Source: an uncultured Collinsella sp. (GTDB lineage Bacteria; Actinomycetota; Coriobacteriia; Coriobacteriales; Coriobacteriaceae). From it: a DNA stretch of 49,969 nt. Position 1 is the first letter of the stretch, and every line of letters begins with the position of its first letter. The stretch lies in the NCBI GenBank assembly GCA_900758885.1, contig CAAETD010000048.1, positions 1 to 49,969 on the forward strand, read 5' to 3'. The position numbers and the translations under genes are program-made. The notes below the pieces were generated by a model. The model worked only from the letters and a program-made list of their open reading frames with translations, was not told the DNA's origin and did no database searches. Positions 41,779 to 49,364 of the stretch are shown here, in pieces.

Positions 41779-42894
41779 ATTCGCAGCCGTCCACGATCGA
41801 GCCATTTTGTGTCTAACGGGCATCTTTCCGTCAATTACTCCCAATTTTGTCCAGTCAACGAATAGTTCAGACCGGAGTAATATCTCAGCCCTTTGCTCAT
41901 CCGAGCTTTTATCACGATATTCAGCATCGAGCATCCTGCATATGGCCTTAACGATCGCGCGGAATCTATCCTCATCCGATATCTGTCTGTGTGTCAGGAG
42001 AAGCACATCGTAGCCCATGGCCTGAAGGGCCGTCATGCGGTCAGCGTCACGCAAGCCATCCCCTGCGCGTCCGTGCGAGGCCTTTCCCTGACATTCAATG
42101 GCCACCTGTCGCCTGCCGTCCGGCGAAGAAAGAAGTAGGTCGATATATACACGGGACTTTCCCACAATCGCTCGAGCACTTGTGCTTAGCATCACTTCAA
42201 CATTAAGCTCTATGCCGCAAAAACCTTCGCCTCCCAGGGCTCGCGGCAGTCCAAGCAACAAATACGCCTCGACCTCAAAAGGCGACGCGGCACCCAATGG
42301 AACGAGTTGCGATACCGCCATAAATCCATTGCCGTAACGCATCCCGCAAACATCTGAACAAAAACGGTCAAGGTCTCCGCCCAAAACCAAAGCGTCTCGA
42401 CGCCATAAATTTGAAGCGGTGCCGTCCTCGGACGGGCAGCGCACCCAACCGAACGTTGTCGAAATCGCGCCCGAATCAATTGCACGCGAAAGCTCCGCCT
42501 CAAGTGCCGCTGGCAGGGCACACACCGCAAACAAGCCGCACATCTCTGCCAACACAAAAAGAAGCTGGAGATCCGTCAGATGTCGAGACATGATAAATGC
42601 CGTCAGTAGAGGAGACGTGACCAAAAACCCATGCTCCGTTTCCAGCACGGATTCCCTGGGGAGCTCACCAAGAAACAGCCGCTGTCTGATACTGGCAGGA
42701 CAAGTCCGCTTGTTTCTCGTCCGGACCAATGTATACAACGGAAAGCCGAGCACAACCGCAGCCGTCGGGTTACGGGCAAGGTCATATCGCTGCCGGTCTT
42801 CTTCCGGCCGTGGAAGCGGCGGACACAAAGCGCGGACTTGAGGAGGCAAACGCCAGTACCTAAAAGCCGATATGTCACAAAGTAGATCCTTCAT
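41767..42894 (-). CDS. Unknown protein with a C-terminal VSR/DUF559-like nuclease-fold segment
   Basis: 375 residues, no named family recognised. The N-terminal 200 residues are mixed alpha/beta (PTAAVVLGFPLYTLVRTRNKR, SRESVLE-like). Residues about 255-345 have VYIDLLLSSPDGRRQVAIECQGKASH, followed by DADRMTALQAMGYDVLLLTHRQI. The spacing of D, E-x-Q-G-K, D-R and ALQAMGY resembles the VSR/DUF559 branch of PD-(D/E)XK nucleases. No Shine-Dalgarno is clear; ATG 42894 and GTG 42900 are both possible. The protein ends ANLSE, where LSE and the stop codon belong to repeat copy B. Copy C lies upstream, so the gene sits between two direct copies. Possible lineage-specific mobile or defence gene. Confidence 0.75.
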   Translation of the reverse strand: MKDLLCDISAFRYWRLPPQVRALCPPLPRPEEDRQRYDLARNPTAAVVLGFPLYTLVRTRNKRTCPASIRQRLFLGELPRESVLETEHGFLVTSPLLTAFIMSRHLTDLQLLFVLAEMCGLFAVCALPAALEAELSRAIDSGAISTTFGWVRCPSEDGTASNLWRRDALVLGGDLDRFCSDVCGMRYGNGFMAVSQLVPLGAASPFEVEAYLLLGLPRALGGEGFCGIELNVEVMLSTSARAIVGKSRVYIDLLLSSPDGRRQVAIECQGKASHGRAGDGLRDADRMTALQAMGYDVLLLTHRQISDEDRFRAIVKAICRMLDAEYRDKSSDEQRAEILLRSELFVDWTKLGVIDGKMPVRHKMARSWTAANLSE

Positions 42895-43186
42895 AGGCAC
42901 AGGAAAACACGAATTTCAACCCAGTCAGTCACGCATTGGCGCGAACGCACCAAAAATGGCGCCGAACGGACTGCCAAGTTTTCAACAGCTCTCCCCAACT
43001 GGCCAAAAGCTTGCCGAGAGCTGGACGAAGCCCTGTTGAAAACCCCATTTTTTTCTCATGCAGAAGCTTTGCGCGGCAAGTGAGTAGACTTCTTTGAACA
43101 TCCCGAGCAGGCCGGTCATCCTGCTTTTCAAAACCGCAGGTAGATAGCTTGTTACAAAACTGCCTGGTCGCCAAAGTGCTAAAAGT
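42895..43186. other. Spacer with long hairpin and repeat copy C
   Basis: A 292-base spacer between the unknown gene and pdxR. The left part has a large plus-strand hairpin (42978-43054). The right part is most of repeat copy C. No promoter for the unknown gene could be identified with confidence. Confidence 0.5.
42978..43054 (+). other. Long hairpin followed by a T-run
   Basis: Outer arms GTTTTCAACAG / CTGTTGAAAAC (42978-42988 and 43033-43043) with an inner pair AGCTCTC / GAGAGCT (42987-42993 and 43016-43022) are followed by CCCCATTTTTTTC. It has the form of a rightward terminator, but both neighbouring genes run leftward, so it may mark a small unannotated rightward RNA or be part of a repeat. 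Confidence 0.5.
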
Positions 43187-43198
43187 CTACTCACTTAG
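43076..43198 (+). repeat. 123-bp dispersed repeat with inverted ends, copy C
   Basis: It has the same length and orientation as copies A and B. The left end has changed to GCAAGTGAGTAGAC, while the right end is intact (GTCTACTCACTTAG). It has the core ACCGCAGGTAGA at about 43133-43144. The right end supplies the final Leu-Ser-Glu codons and TAG of pdxR. Confidence 0.9.
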
Positions 43199-44626
43199 GT
43201 TGCAGAGTGCCCCCATTAGCTGCAATTCCAAGGTAGTTAGTACTTTTGGACTCAGATCGTCATACTGAACAAGAATTTGAGTTGAGTTTTCAGGGACAGA
43301 TGCGCCATCGGCACACCAAAAACAGTCACCGATATCGATAAAAGGGATGCTCGAGCGCGTGAGGGCCCATGCAAAAGTGCTTCCGCCCGTTCCACGCTCC
43401 GCAACCACGATACAGTAAAGGCCCGCGTCTGCATGCTCGATCGAGACCTCTCCTGCCGGAAATACCTTCCGCACAAGCGCCATCAGGCCATCACGCGCCT
43501 CGCGAGCACGAACGCGCACGCGGTTCACATGACGCTCGTAATCACCCGATTCCAGCAAGCGAGCCAATGCAACTTGATCTATGGAGCTAACCGACGAGGC
43601 GTAAAAACCAAGGTCGCGCCTAAACCGCTCCATTAGCTCATCGGGCAGCACCATGTACGCTAGGCGCAACGCCGATGACAGGCTCTTCGAAAACGTATTG
43701 GTGTAGATAACCGACTGGGCGGCATCGATCGACGCGAGCGCGGGAATCGGCTTGCCGGCAAGGCGAAACTCACAATCAAAGTCATCTTCGATGAGATATC
43801 GACCTGGTCGCTCGGCGGCCCAGCTCAGAAGCGCATAGCGACGCGCAATGCTCGTCACAAGACCGGTCGGATACTGATGGGACGGCATCAGGTGAAGGAC
43901 ATCGGTCCCGCTTTTCTGCAGAGTGCTCAAGTCCACGCCCTCATCATCCAACGGGATATGTCGAACTTTGCAGCCCATAGCCTGATAGATACGCGTCAGA
44001 CGCAAATAGCCCGGATCCTCAACCGCATACACCTTGTCCGCGCCAAGCAACTGAACCAACATGGTATCGAGCAGCTGGGCGCCCGCACCGATAACGATGT
44101 TGTTGGGGTCGACATTCATACCCCTTGTCCCGTGCAGATGGTGAGCAATTGCGCGTCGCAGCCGAGCAGTGCCCTGCGCCGGTGCGGGCGAAAAGATTTC
44201 GCGCTCGTCTTCGGATGCCAGCGTCGCCCGTAGCGCGCTTTGCCAAAGCCGCGCCGCCTCCAAAGCAGAAGGAGAAAGCGCATCGAATCGCTCGACCTGT
44301 CCGTTGACATCATGCACGCTGGGACCCACAGAGACGGCATCTCGGTCGATGCCCTCCGCAGCCGAAGCCAAAACCGGTGCATCCGGAAGCTCGCAAGCGT
44401 AGTAGCCACGACGTGGTATTGAGCAAATATAGCCCTCAGCGAGTAACTGGCTATATGCATTCTCGATGGTAATGACACTGATTCCCAGATGACTGGCAAA
44501 GGCGCGCTTAGACGGAAGATGCTCCCCCGCCACAATACGTCCAGCAACAATATCATCTCGGATTTGCTGGTAAACATACTCATAAAGCGATGCCTCGCCA
44601 CGTTTTTCCAAATTGTAGTCGAGCAT
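43187..44626 (-). CDS. pdxR: MocR/PdxR-type regulator (GntR-HTH fused to aminotransferase-like domain)
   Basis: 479 residues. Residues 10-75 form a GntR winged helix (LYEYVYQQIRDDIVAGRIVAGEHLPSKRAFASHLG). Residues 120-470 are a fold-type I aminotransferase domain with the pyridoxal-phosphate lysine in TNTFSKSLSSALRLAY, DDFDCEFR before it and PSHQYPTG. MocR proteins of the PdxR group sense pyridoxal phosphate and control pdxST. It is divergent from pdxS with a 145-base spacer, the classic layout. The ATG at 44626 has AGGTGA upstream; a longer start at 44659 is less likely. It ends CNLSE, with the last three residues and stop coming from repeat copy C. Confidence 0.92.
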   Translation of the reverse strand: MLDYNLEKRGEASLYEYVYQQIRDDIVAGRIVAGEHLPSKRAFASHLGISVITIENAYSQLLAEGYICSIPRRGYYACELPDAPVLASAAEGIDRDAVSVGPSVHDVNGQVERFDALSPSALEAARLWQSALRATLASEDEREIFSPAPAQGTARLRRAIAHHLHGTRGMNVDPNNIVIGAGAQLLDTMLVQLLGADKVYAVEDPGYLRLTRIYQAMGCKVRHIPLDDEGVDLSTLQKSGTDVLHLMPSHQYPTGLVTSIARRYALLSWAAERPGRYLIEDDFDCEFRLAGKPIPALASIDAAQSVIYTNTFSKSLSSALRLAYMVLPDELMERFRRDLGFYASSVSSIDQVALARLLESGDYERHVNRVRVRAREARDGLMALVRKVFPAGEVSIEHADAGLYCIVVAERGTGGSTFAWALTRSSIPFIDIGDCFWCADGASVPENSTQILVQYDDLSPKVLTTLELQLMGALCNLSE

Positions 44627-44771
44627 GAGTTTGTCACCTGACCTTATCGGGTAATTCAATCTGGTATTAGTCTGACCTTGTAATTATCTCGAAAACTGAG
44701 TATTTCGCCATACCCAGCTCCCCGATAGGATGTTCCGTCAAGCAATGCACATGCCAACCAAGGGAGCAACC
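44627..44771. promoter_or_regulatory. Divergent pdxR-pdxS control region with CTGACCTT direct repeats
   Basis: The direct repeat CTGACCTTAT (44638-44647) and CTGACCTTGT (44672-44681), 34 bases apart, is a plausible PdxR operator pair; MocR regulators usually bind direct repeats. AT-rich sequence (TAATTATC) follows the second copy. Clear -35/-10 elements were not fixed. Confidence 0.5.
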
Positions 44772-45662
44772 ATGGCAGAACAGACTAGCAAGACCGATCG
44801 CGTCAAACTCAATCGCGAGCTCGCGCAGATGCTCAAGGGTGGCGTCATCATGGACGTCACCACGCCCGAGCAGGCACGCATCGCCGAGGAGGCGGGCGCC
44901 TGCGCCGTCATGGCTCTCGAGCGCATCCCGGCCGACATCCGCGCCGCCGGCGGCGTCTCGCGCATGAGCGACCCCAAGATGATCAAGGGCATCCAGGAGG
45001 CCGTCTCCATCCCCGTCATGGCCAAGTGCCGCATCGGTCACATCGTCGAGGCGCAGGTCCTGCAGGCCATCGAGATCGACTACATCGATGAGTCCGAGGT
45101 TCTCTCCCCTGCCGATGACGTCTATCACATCGACAAGACCCAGTTTGACGTGCCGTTTGTCTGCGGCGCCCGTGATCTGGGCGAGGCGCTGCGCCGTGTT
45201 GCCGAAGGCGCCACGATGATTCGCACCAAGGGTGAGCCGGGTACGGGCGACGTCGTTCAGGCCGTGCGTCACATGCGCAAGATCCAAAAGCAGATCCGTG
45301 ACGTTGTTGCCCTGCGCAACGACGAGCTCTTTGAGGCAGCCAAGCAACTGCAGGTTCCGGTCGAGCTGGTGCGCGAGGTCCATGCCACGGGTAAGCTTCC
45401 CGTCGTGAACTTTGCCGCCGGCGGCGTAGCGACCCCCGCCGACGCCGCGCTGATGATGCAGCTGGGCGCCGAAGGCGTCTTTGTCGGATCGGGCATCTTT
45501 AAGAGCGGCGACCCGGCCAAGCGCGCCGCCGCCATCGTCAAGGCCGTGGCAAACTTCACCGATGCCAAGCTCATCGCCGAGCTTTCGGAGGACCTGGGCG
45601 AGGCCATGGTGGGCATCAACGCCGACGAGATCGAAATCATCATGGAGGAGCGCGGACGCTAG
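44772..45662 (+). CDS. pdxS: Pyridoxal 5'-phosphate synthase, synthase subunit
   Basis: A 296-residue (beta/alpha)8 enzyme. It joins ribose 5-phosphate, glyceraldehyde 3-phosphate and ammonia to make pyridoxal 5'-phosphate. It starts ELAQMLKGGVIMDVTTPEQARIAEEAGA and carries the active lysine in PVMAKCRIGH (K85), a second lysine in TIRTKGEPGTGDV, and VNFAAGGVATPADAALMMQLGA and FVGSGIFKS for phosphate binding. CAAGGGAGC precedes the ATG. The glutaminase gene pdxT follows 20 bases later, and the regulator pdxR is divergent. Confidence 0.97.
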   Translation: MAEQTSKTDRVKLNRELAQMLKGGVIMDVTTPEQARIAEEAGACAVMALERIPADIRAAGGVSRMSDPKMIKGIQEAVSIPVMAKCRIGHIVEAQVLQAIEIDYIDESEVLSPADDVYHIDKTQFDVPFVCGARDLGEALRRVAEGATMIRTKGEPGTGDVVQAVRHMRKIQKQIRDVVALRNDELFEAAKQLQVPVELVREVHATGKLPVVNFAAGGVATPADAALMMQLGAEGVFVGSGIFKSGDPAKRAAAIVKAVANFTDAKLIAELSEDLGEAMVGINADEIEIIMEERGR

Positions 45663-45682
45663 TCCGGCAGAAAGGATCGCAC

Positions 45683-46270
45683 ATGAGCGATTATGCAGAC
45701 CAAACGGTCGCCGTGCTGGCGGTCCAAGGCGCATTTGCCGAGCACGAGGCAAGACTATCCGAGCTGGGCGCGCGCTGTATTGAGCTGAGGCAGGCGGCTG
45801 ATTTGAAGCAGGACTTTGACCGTCTGGTACTTCCCGGCGGCGAGTCTACCGTTCAAGGGAAGCTGCTTGATGAGTTGGGCATGCTCGAGGAGCTTCGCAC
45901 CCGCATTGTTGAAGGCATGCCCGTCCTGGGCACCTGCGCCGGCCTGATTCTGCTGGCTCACGACCTTGCCGCCCATGACGATAAGGGCACGCCGCACCTG
46001 GCAACCATGGATGTACTTGTCGAGCGCAATGCCTACGGCAGGCAGCTCGGCAGCTTTCGAACCAAGGGGCAGGTAGCCGGCATCGACGGTGAAGTGCCGC
46101 TGACGTTTATCCGCGCGCCCCGCATCGTTGAGGTGCACGGCGATGCCGAGGCCCTGGCCGAAGTCGACGGCCGTATCGTCGCCGCCCGTCAGGGCAACCA
46201 GCTCGGCGTAACCTTCCACCCCGAACTCGACGAAGACACCCGCCTCCACGAACTGTTCCTACAAATGTAG
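45683..46270 (+). CDS. pdxT: Pyridoxal 5'-phosphate synthase, glutaminase subunit
   Basis: A 195-residue class I glutaminase that feeds ammonia to PdxS. It has VLAVQGAFAEHE, LPGGESTVQGKLL, the nucleophile C85 in LGTCAGLIL, and the closing pair H179 and E181 in TFHPELDEDTRLHELFL. It is full length and all triad residues are present. GAAAGGATC precedes the ATG. The stop is followed by a palindrome-rich spacer with no ordinary terminator. Confidence 0.97.
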   Translation: MSDYADQTVAVLAVQGAFAEHEARLSELGARCIELRQAADLKQDFDRLVLPGGESTVQGKLLDELGMLEELRTRIVEGMPVLGTCAGLILLAHDLAAHDDKGTPHLATMDVLVERNAYGRQLGSFRTKGQVAGIDGEVPLTFIRAPRIVEVHGDAEALAEVDGRIVAARQGNQLGVTFHPELDEDTRLHELFLQM

Positions 46271-46291
46271 GCATCGAAATCAACAAACGAA

Positions 46292-46359
46292 ATGAGAGTG
46301 GATAATCTCCCACTTTAAGCTTGGATGCAGGCTCAAACCGGGAGATTATCCACTCTCAT
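46292..46359. repeat. 20-bp perfect inverted repeat with 28-base loop
   Basis: The arm ATGAGAGTGGATAATCTCCC (46292-46311) is matched exactly by 46340-46359 on the other strand. No T-run follows. It lies 21 bases after pdxT and could stabilise the transcript end or be a mobile palindrome. Confidence 0.85.
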
Positions 46360-46365
46360 GCTATG

Positions 46366-46448
46366 TAGTCGTTGGGGACGTTCTTGAATGACTAGTCAAA
46401 CAAGAACGTCCCCAACGACTAGTCATTTAAGAACGTCCCCAATGACTA
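46366..46448. repeat. 21-bp perfect inverted repeat plus third partial arm
   Basis: 46366-46386 and 46401-46421 are perfect reverse complements with GTTGGGGACGTTCTTG in the left arm. A third arm with AAGAACGTCCCCAA (46429-46442) continues the pattern, so alternative pairings are possible. ACTAGT lies in the loop. Confidence 0.85.
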
Positions 46449-46515
46449 CAAGGAGTGTCCCAAACTGCCGGCAGAAAAGGAGCGTCCCTAACTGCCGCAT
46501 CCGGAGCAAGACAGC

Positions 46516-46527
46516 GCCGCAGGTAGA
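46516..46527 (+). repeat. Solitary core of the 123-bp repeat
   Basis: GCCGCAGGTAGA matches the conserved middle of copies A-C but has no CTAAGTGAG ends around it. It may be a decayed copy or a separate site; chance is possible for 12 bases. Confidence 0.3.
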
Positions 46528-46576
46528 GGACGGACAGCGAGCGGGTCGCATTTGAGGCAAGGTGACGTGAAACGAG

Positions 46577-46602
46577 AGGGCGCTGACCTTCTGGTCGCGC
46601 CC
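46577..46602 (-). terminator. Candidate terminator hairpin beyond the RGG gene
   Basis: AGGGCG..GACC pairs with GGTC..CGCCCT around a short loop. It lies on the downstream side of the leftward RGG-repeat gene, but the following T-run is poor. A second hairpin, GTTACGGCGTTTT / AAACGCCGTAAC (about 46653-46680), lies directly after that gene's stop. Confidence 0.5.
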
Positions 46603-46679
46603 TTGAAGTTGAACGTCAGATTGTCCAAATGCGGCCCGCGCAGCGTCGGCCCGTTACGGCGTTTGGTAAAACGCCGTAA

Positions 46680-47591
46680 CTAAAAACGGTTGCCGCGGAA
46701 GCCGCCACCGTTGCGGCCGCCACGATCGCCACCGCGACCGCCACGGTCGTTACCACGGTTGCCGCCGAAGCCGCCACGGTTGCCACCGCGATCGCCATAG
46801 CCACCACGGTTGCCGCCAAAGCCGCCGCGACCGCCACGGTCGCCGCCACGGTCACCAAAACCGCCACGGCCGCCACGATCGCCACCGCGACCGCCGCGGT
46901 CGCCGCCACGGCCACCACGATCGCCAAAGCCGCCGCGACCGCCACGGTCGCCGCCACGGCCACCACGGTCGTCACGGCCGCCGCGAGGACCGCGATCCTC
47001 GTCCAGGCCCATGGCGACGAGCGGAGCGATAACCTTATCGAGAGCGGCCATCAGCTCGGTGGCCTCCTCGTAAGAAAGCTCGGGCAGGAGCTTCTCCTTC
47101 TTGTTGGCAAGCTCGACCAGGCCCTCAGCGGCATCCTCGGCGGCGAAGACAACAATCTTGCGCATATCGCCCTCGGCGTCGTCGATGCGGCCGACCAGAT
47201 CGGCAGCCTCGGCCTCAGCCATCAGGCCATCGAGCTCACGAAGGCGCATGCCCAGCAAGTCGGACATTTCCTTCTGCTCCATCTTGGGCTTGAGGTCAAG
47301 AAGCTTGATGGCGCGCTCGATGTTCGCCATGCGCTCGGCCTTGGCCTCCTCCTCCTTGGAAATAGCAAAGCGACGGCTACGCAGCAGGCGGGCGGCCTTC
47401 TGCATCTTGTCCATCAGCTCTTCGTCATCGTAATCAACGGCGGCCTCGACAACCTCGGCCTCCTCCTCGGCGGAAACCTCGTCAGCAGCCTCAACCTCGG
47501 CAGCTTCGGTCTCCACGGTCTCGACTGCCTCGGCCTCGGCAGCCATGGTCTCGTTCTCGGTCTCGTTCATGATCTCTTCGTTCTCGGACAT
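46680..47591 (-). CDS. RGG-repeat protein with winged-helix-like middle domain
   Basis: 303 residues in three parts. Residues 1-55 are acidic and Glu/Ala/Val-rich. Residues 55-190 are helical (ELMDKMQKAARLLRSRRFAI, MEQKEMSDLLGMRLRELDGLM, DLVGRIDDAEGDMRKIVVF) and resemble a winged-helix fold, perhaps MarR-like. Residues 195-303 are a long RGG/GDRGGRGG repeat ending FRGNRF, as in RNA-binding RGG boxes and disordered condensate-forming proteins. It probably binds nucleic acid, likely RNA; no named family was recognised. AAGGAG precedes the ATG. The repeat DNA is GC-rich and tandem, so length may vary between strains. It stands alone. Confidence 0.85.
   Translation of the reverse strand: MSENEEIMNETENETMAAEAEAVETVETEAAEVEAADEVSAEEEAEVVEAAVDYDDEELMDKMQKAARLLRSRRFAISKEEEAKAERMANIERAIKLLDLKPKMEQKEMSDLLGMRLRELDGLMAEAEAADLVGRIDDAEGDMRKIVVFAAEDAAEGLVELANKKEKLLPELSYEEATELMAALDKVIAPLVAMGLDEDRGPRGGRDDRGGRGGDRGGRGGFGDRGGRGGDRGGRGGDRGGRGGFGDRGGDRGGRGGFGGNRGGYGDRGGNRGGFGGNRGNDRGGRGGDRGGRNGGGFRGNRF
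46690..46985 (-). repeat. Tandem codon repeats encoding the RGG region
   Basis: Reiterated CGACCGCCACGGTCGCC-type units with small changes encode GDRGGRGG and GFGDRGG blocks. They are internal to the RGG-protein gene and could expand or contract. Confidence 0.8.
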
Positions 47592-47743
47592 GAGACTCCT
47601 TCTTGGCCCTCTCGGGCATCATCGCCCCATTCGCGGGGCCCGTCGCGCACTCTTTGCGCTTTAAACATTCATGCCTCTCGGCAAAACGTCCATTAGTTTA
47701 TGGTGTCGCCATCCAATCTAGCTGCAGAATCTATGTGCACACA

Positions 47744-49159
47744 TTAATGCGACATGTGTGACTCGCGACGAGCGTACACCAGCGACGCCACGAACCCGAC
47801 CACGGCAATTACAGCCGCTACACGCACGGCAGCTGCAAATCCAATCGCCTGGGCAACGTCTGTCGCAGCGCCAGCGGCGCCGGCGGTCGCAGCAGAACTC
47901 GAGAGCAGACCGATAAACAGCGACGGGCCAAACGATGCGGCAATCATATTCCACGTGTTAAGCAATGCCGTTCCGTGAGGATGTTCAGCGGCGGGTAGCG
48001 TCTCCAAGCCGGCCGTTTGCGAGGGGCTCAGCACCAAACCGACTCCGGCATACACCACAACGGTCAGCGCAACGACGACGCCGATGTTCATGCTTGCCGC
48101 CGTCATCGAGATGGCAGTCTGTCCCACGGCAATCAGGGCAAAGCCGACCGGCAGCAGCGGCCATGCGCCACGGGCGTCCATCACACGTCCGCCCACAATC
48201 GAGGTCACGGCGTTGCAGGCAATCGCCGGCAAAATGAGCAGGCCCGCAATAAGTGCGGTCATGCCGTATGCGCCCTCAAAATAGAGCGGCAACAAAACGC
48301 TCATCGAGAACGTCGTCATCATCGACACCACCACAAGCAAGCACGCAGGCCAAAAACGAACGCTCGCCATGGGACGCACGTTAAGCACCGGATGCTCGAG
48401 CTTGAGCTGGCGGGCCGCAAACAGGCCGAGCAGCACAACGGCAGCGAAAAGCGCCACTACACCGGCAATCAGATTGGTCGAGAACTCACCCACGGAATAC
48501 ACAAACGCCGTAATGCCGGCAGCGAGCAAAACAACCGACAGAATGTCAAGCGTGGTGTTCGAGCGCTCTCCGACATTCTGAACAAGCTTTACGCCCGCCG
48601 CAGCGACCACAACGCCGCCCACCAGCGGCACTACGAATACCGCCCTCCAGCCAAACAACGTGCACATAAGACCGCTGATCACGGGTCCAAACGCCGGCCC
48701 TAGCGTAATGCAGGCACCGCCCAGACTCAGATACAGACCAAGCTTCTCGCGCGGGGCGCAAGACAGCACCACGTTCATCATGAGCGGAAACAAGATGCCC
48801 GATCCCGCAGCCTGCAAAATACGGCTTGGCAGCAAAACGCTAAACGACGGAGCGACCAGACACAGAACTTCGCCGGCGACCATGCATCCGCATGCGAAAA
48901 ACAGCAGCTTGCGCGTCGAGAAACGGCCGGACAGGAAGGCCATGATGGCCGTAAAGATCGACGTCACGATCATGTAGCCCGAGACGAGCCACTGCGCCGT
49001 GGTGGCACTCACCGAAAAGGCTGCCATAATGTCGTGCAACGCCACGTTAATGATGTTCTCGTTAAACGCGGCAACAAAGGCTGCAATATACATTACGACG
49101 AGAATCGCCGCAGTAGCCGATGGCGTTGCTTGAACTTGTTGTTGAGATTTGCTCCCCAT
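47744..49159 (-). CDS. MFS efflux transporter, DHA2 (EmrB/QacA) type
   Basis: A 471-residue membrane protein with about 14 hydrophobic helices, the number typical of DHA2 drug:H+ antiporters. It has NENIINVALHDIMAAFSVSATTAQWLVSGYML-like helix 1-2 (motif D1), FLSGRFSTRKLLFF (motif A) and LGGACITLGPAFGPVISG (motif C, the antiporter motif). It should export a drug or metabolite using the proton gradient. The ATG at 49159 has GAGGAAGG upstream; longer readings overlap the divergent deformylase gene and are rejected. It is divergent from def with a 205-base spacer. No adjacent TetR or MarR regulator is seen. Confidence 0.9.
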   Translation of the reverse strand: MGSKSQQQVQATPSATAAILVVMYIAAFVAAFNENIINVALHDIMAAFSVSATTAQWLVSGYMIVTSIFTAIMAFLSGRFSTRKLLFFACGCMVAGEVLCLVAPSFSVLLPSRILQAAGSGILFPLMMNVVLSCAPREKLGLYLSLGGACITLGPAFGPVISGLMCTLFGWRAVFVVPLVGGVVVAAAGVKLVQNVGERSNTTLDILSVVLLAAGITAFVYSVGEFSTNLIAGVVALFAAVVLLGLFAARQLKLEHPVLNVRPMASVRFWPACLLVVVSMMTTFSMSVLLPLYFEGAYGMTALIAGLLILPAIACNAVTSIVGGRVMDARGAWPLLPVGFALIAVGQTAISMTAASMNIGVVVALTVVVYAGVGLVLSPSQTAGLETLPAAEHPHGTALLNTWNMIAASFGPSLFIGLLSSSAATAGAAGAATDVAQAIGFAAAVRVAAVIAVVGFVASLVYARRESHMSH

Positions 49160-49364
49160 GCATTTCCTTCCTCTTGGAACGACAGTCGCATCGCCCCAGA
49201 GGAACAGTCCAGGGCGAAAAATGAGCCCTAGACTTACGCCAAACGCCGTACACGACGAATCTGGCAACATGGTCCAACGTCGAAAGATTGTAACGCGGAC
49301 GCACAGCCTTCCTTCCGCGCTATTATTAAAAGTCCACGAAAGCATAAGACATGAGGAGCCCGCC

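Larger units (their letters stand above)
46271..46679. other. Palindrome-rich gene-free spacer after pdxT
   Basis: 409 bases without a gene. In order it holds a 20-bp perfect palindrome (46292-46359), a 21-bp perfect palindrome with a third partial arm (46366-46448), a pair of degenerate direct repeats (AGGAGTGTCCCAAACTGCCG and AGGAGCGTCCCTAACTGCCG, about 46451-46500), an isolated GCCGCAGGTAGA core (46516-46527) and a GC-rich hairpin (about 46577-46602). Confidence 0.7.

Noticed and set aside
31622..43198. Insertion sequence
   Set aside because: No transposase gene is inside or beside any copy; the elements are too short to be autonomous.
46690..46985. CRISPR-like array
   Set aside because: The regular repeats are in frame inside a gene and encode RGG motifs; there are no unique spacers of constant length.
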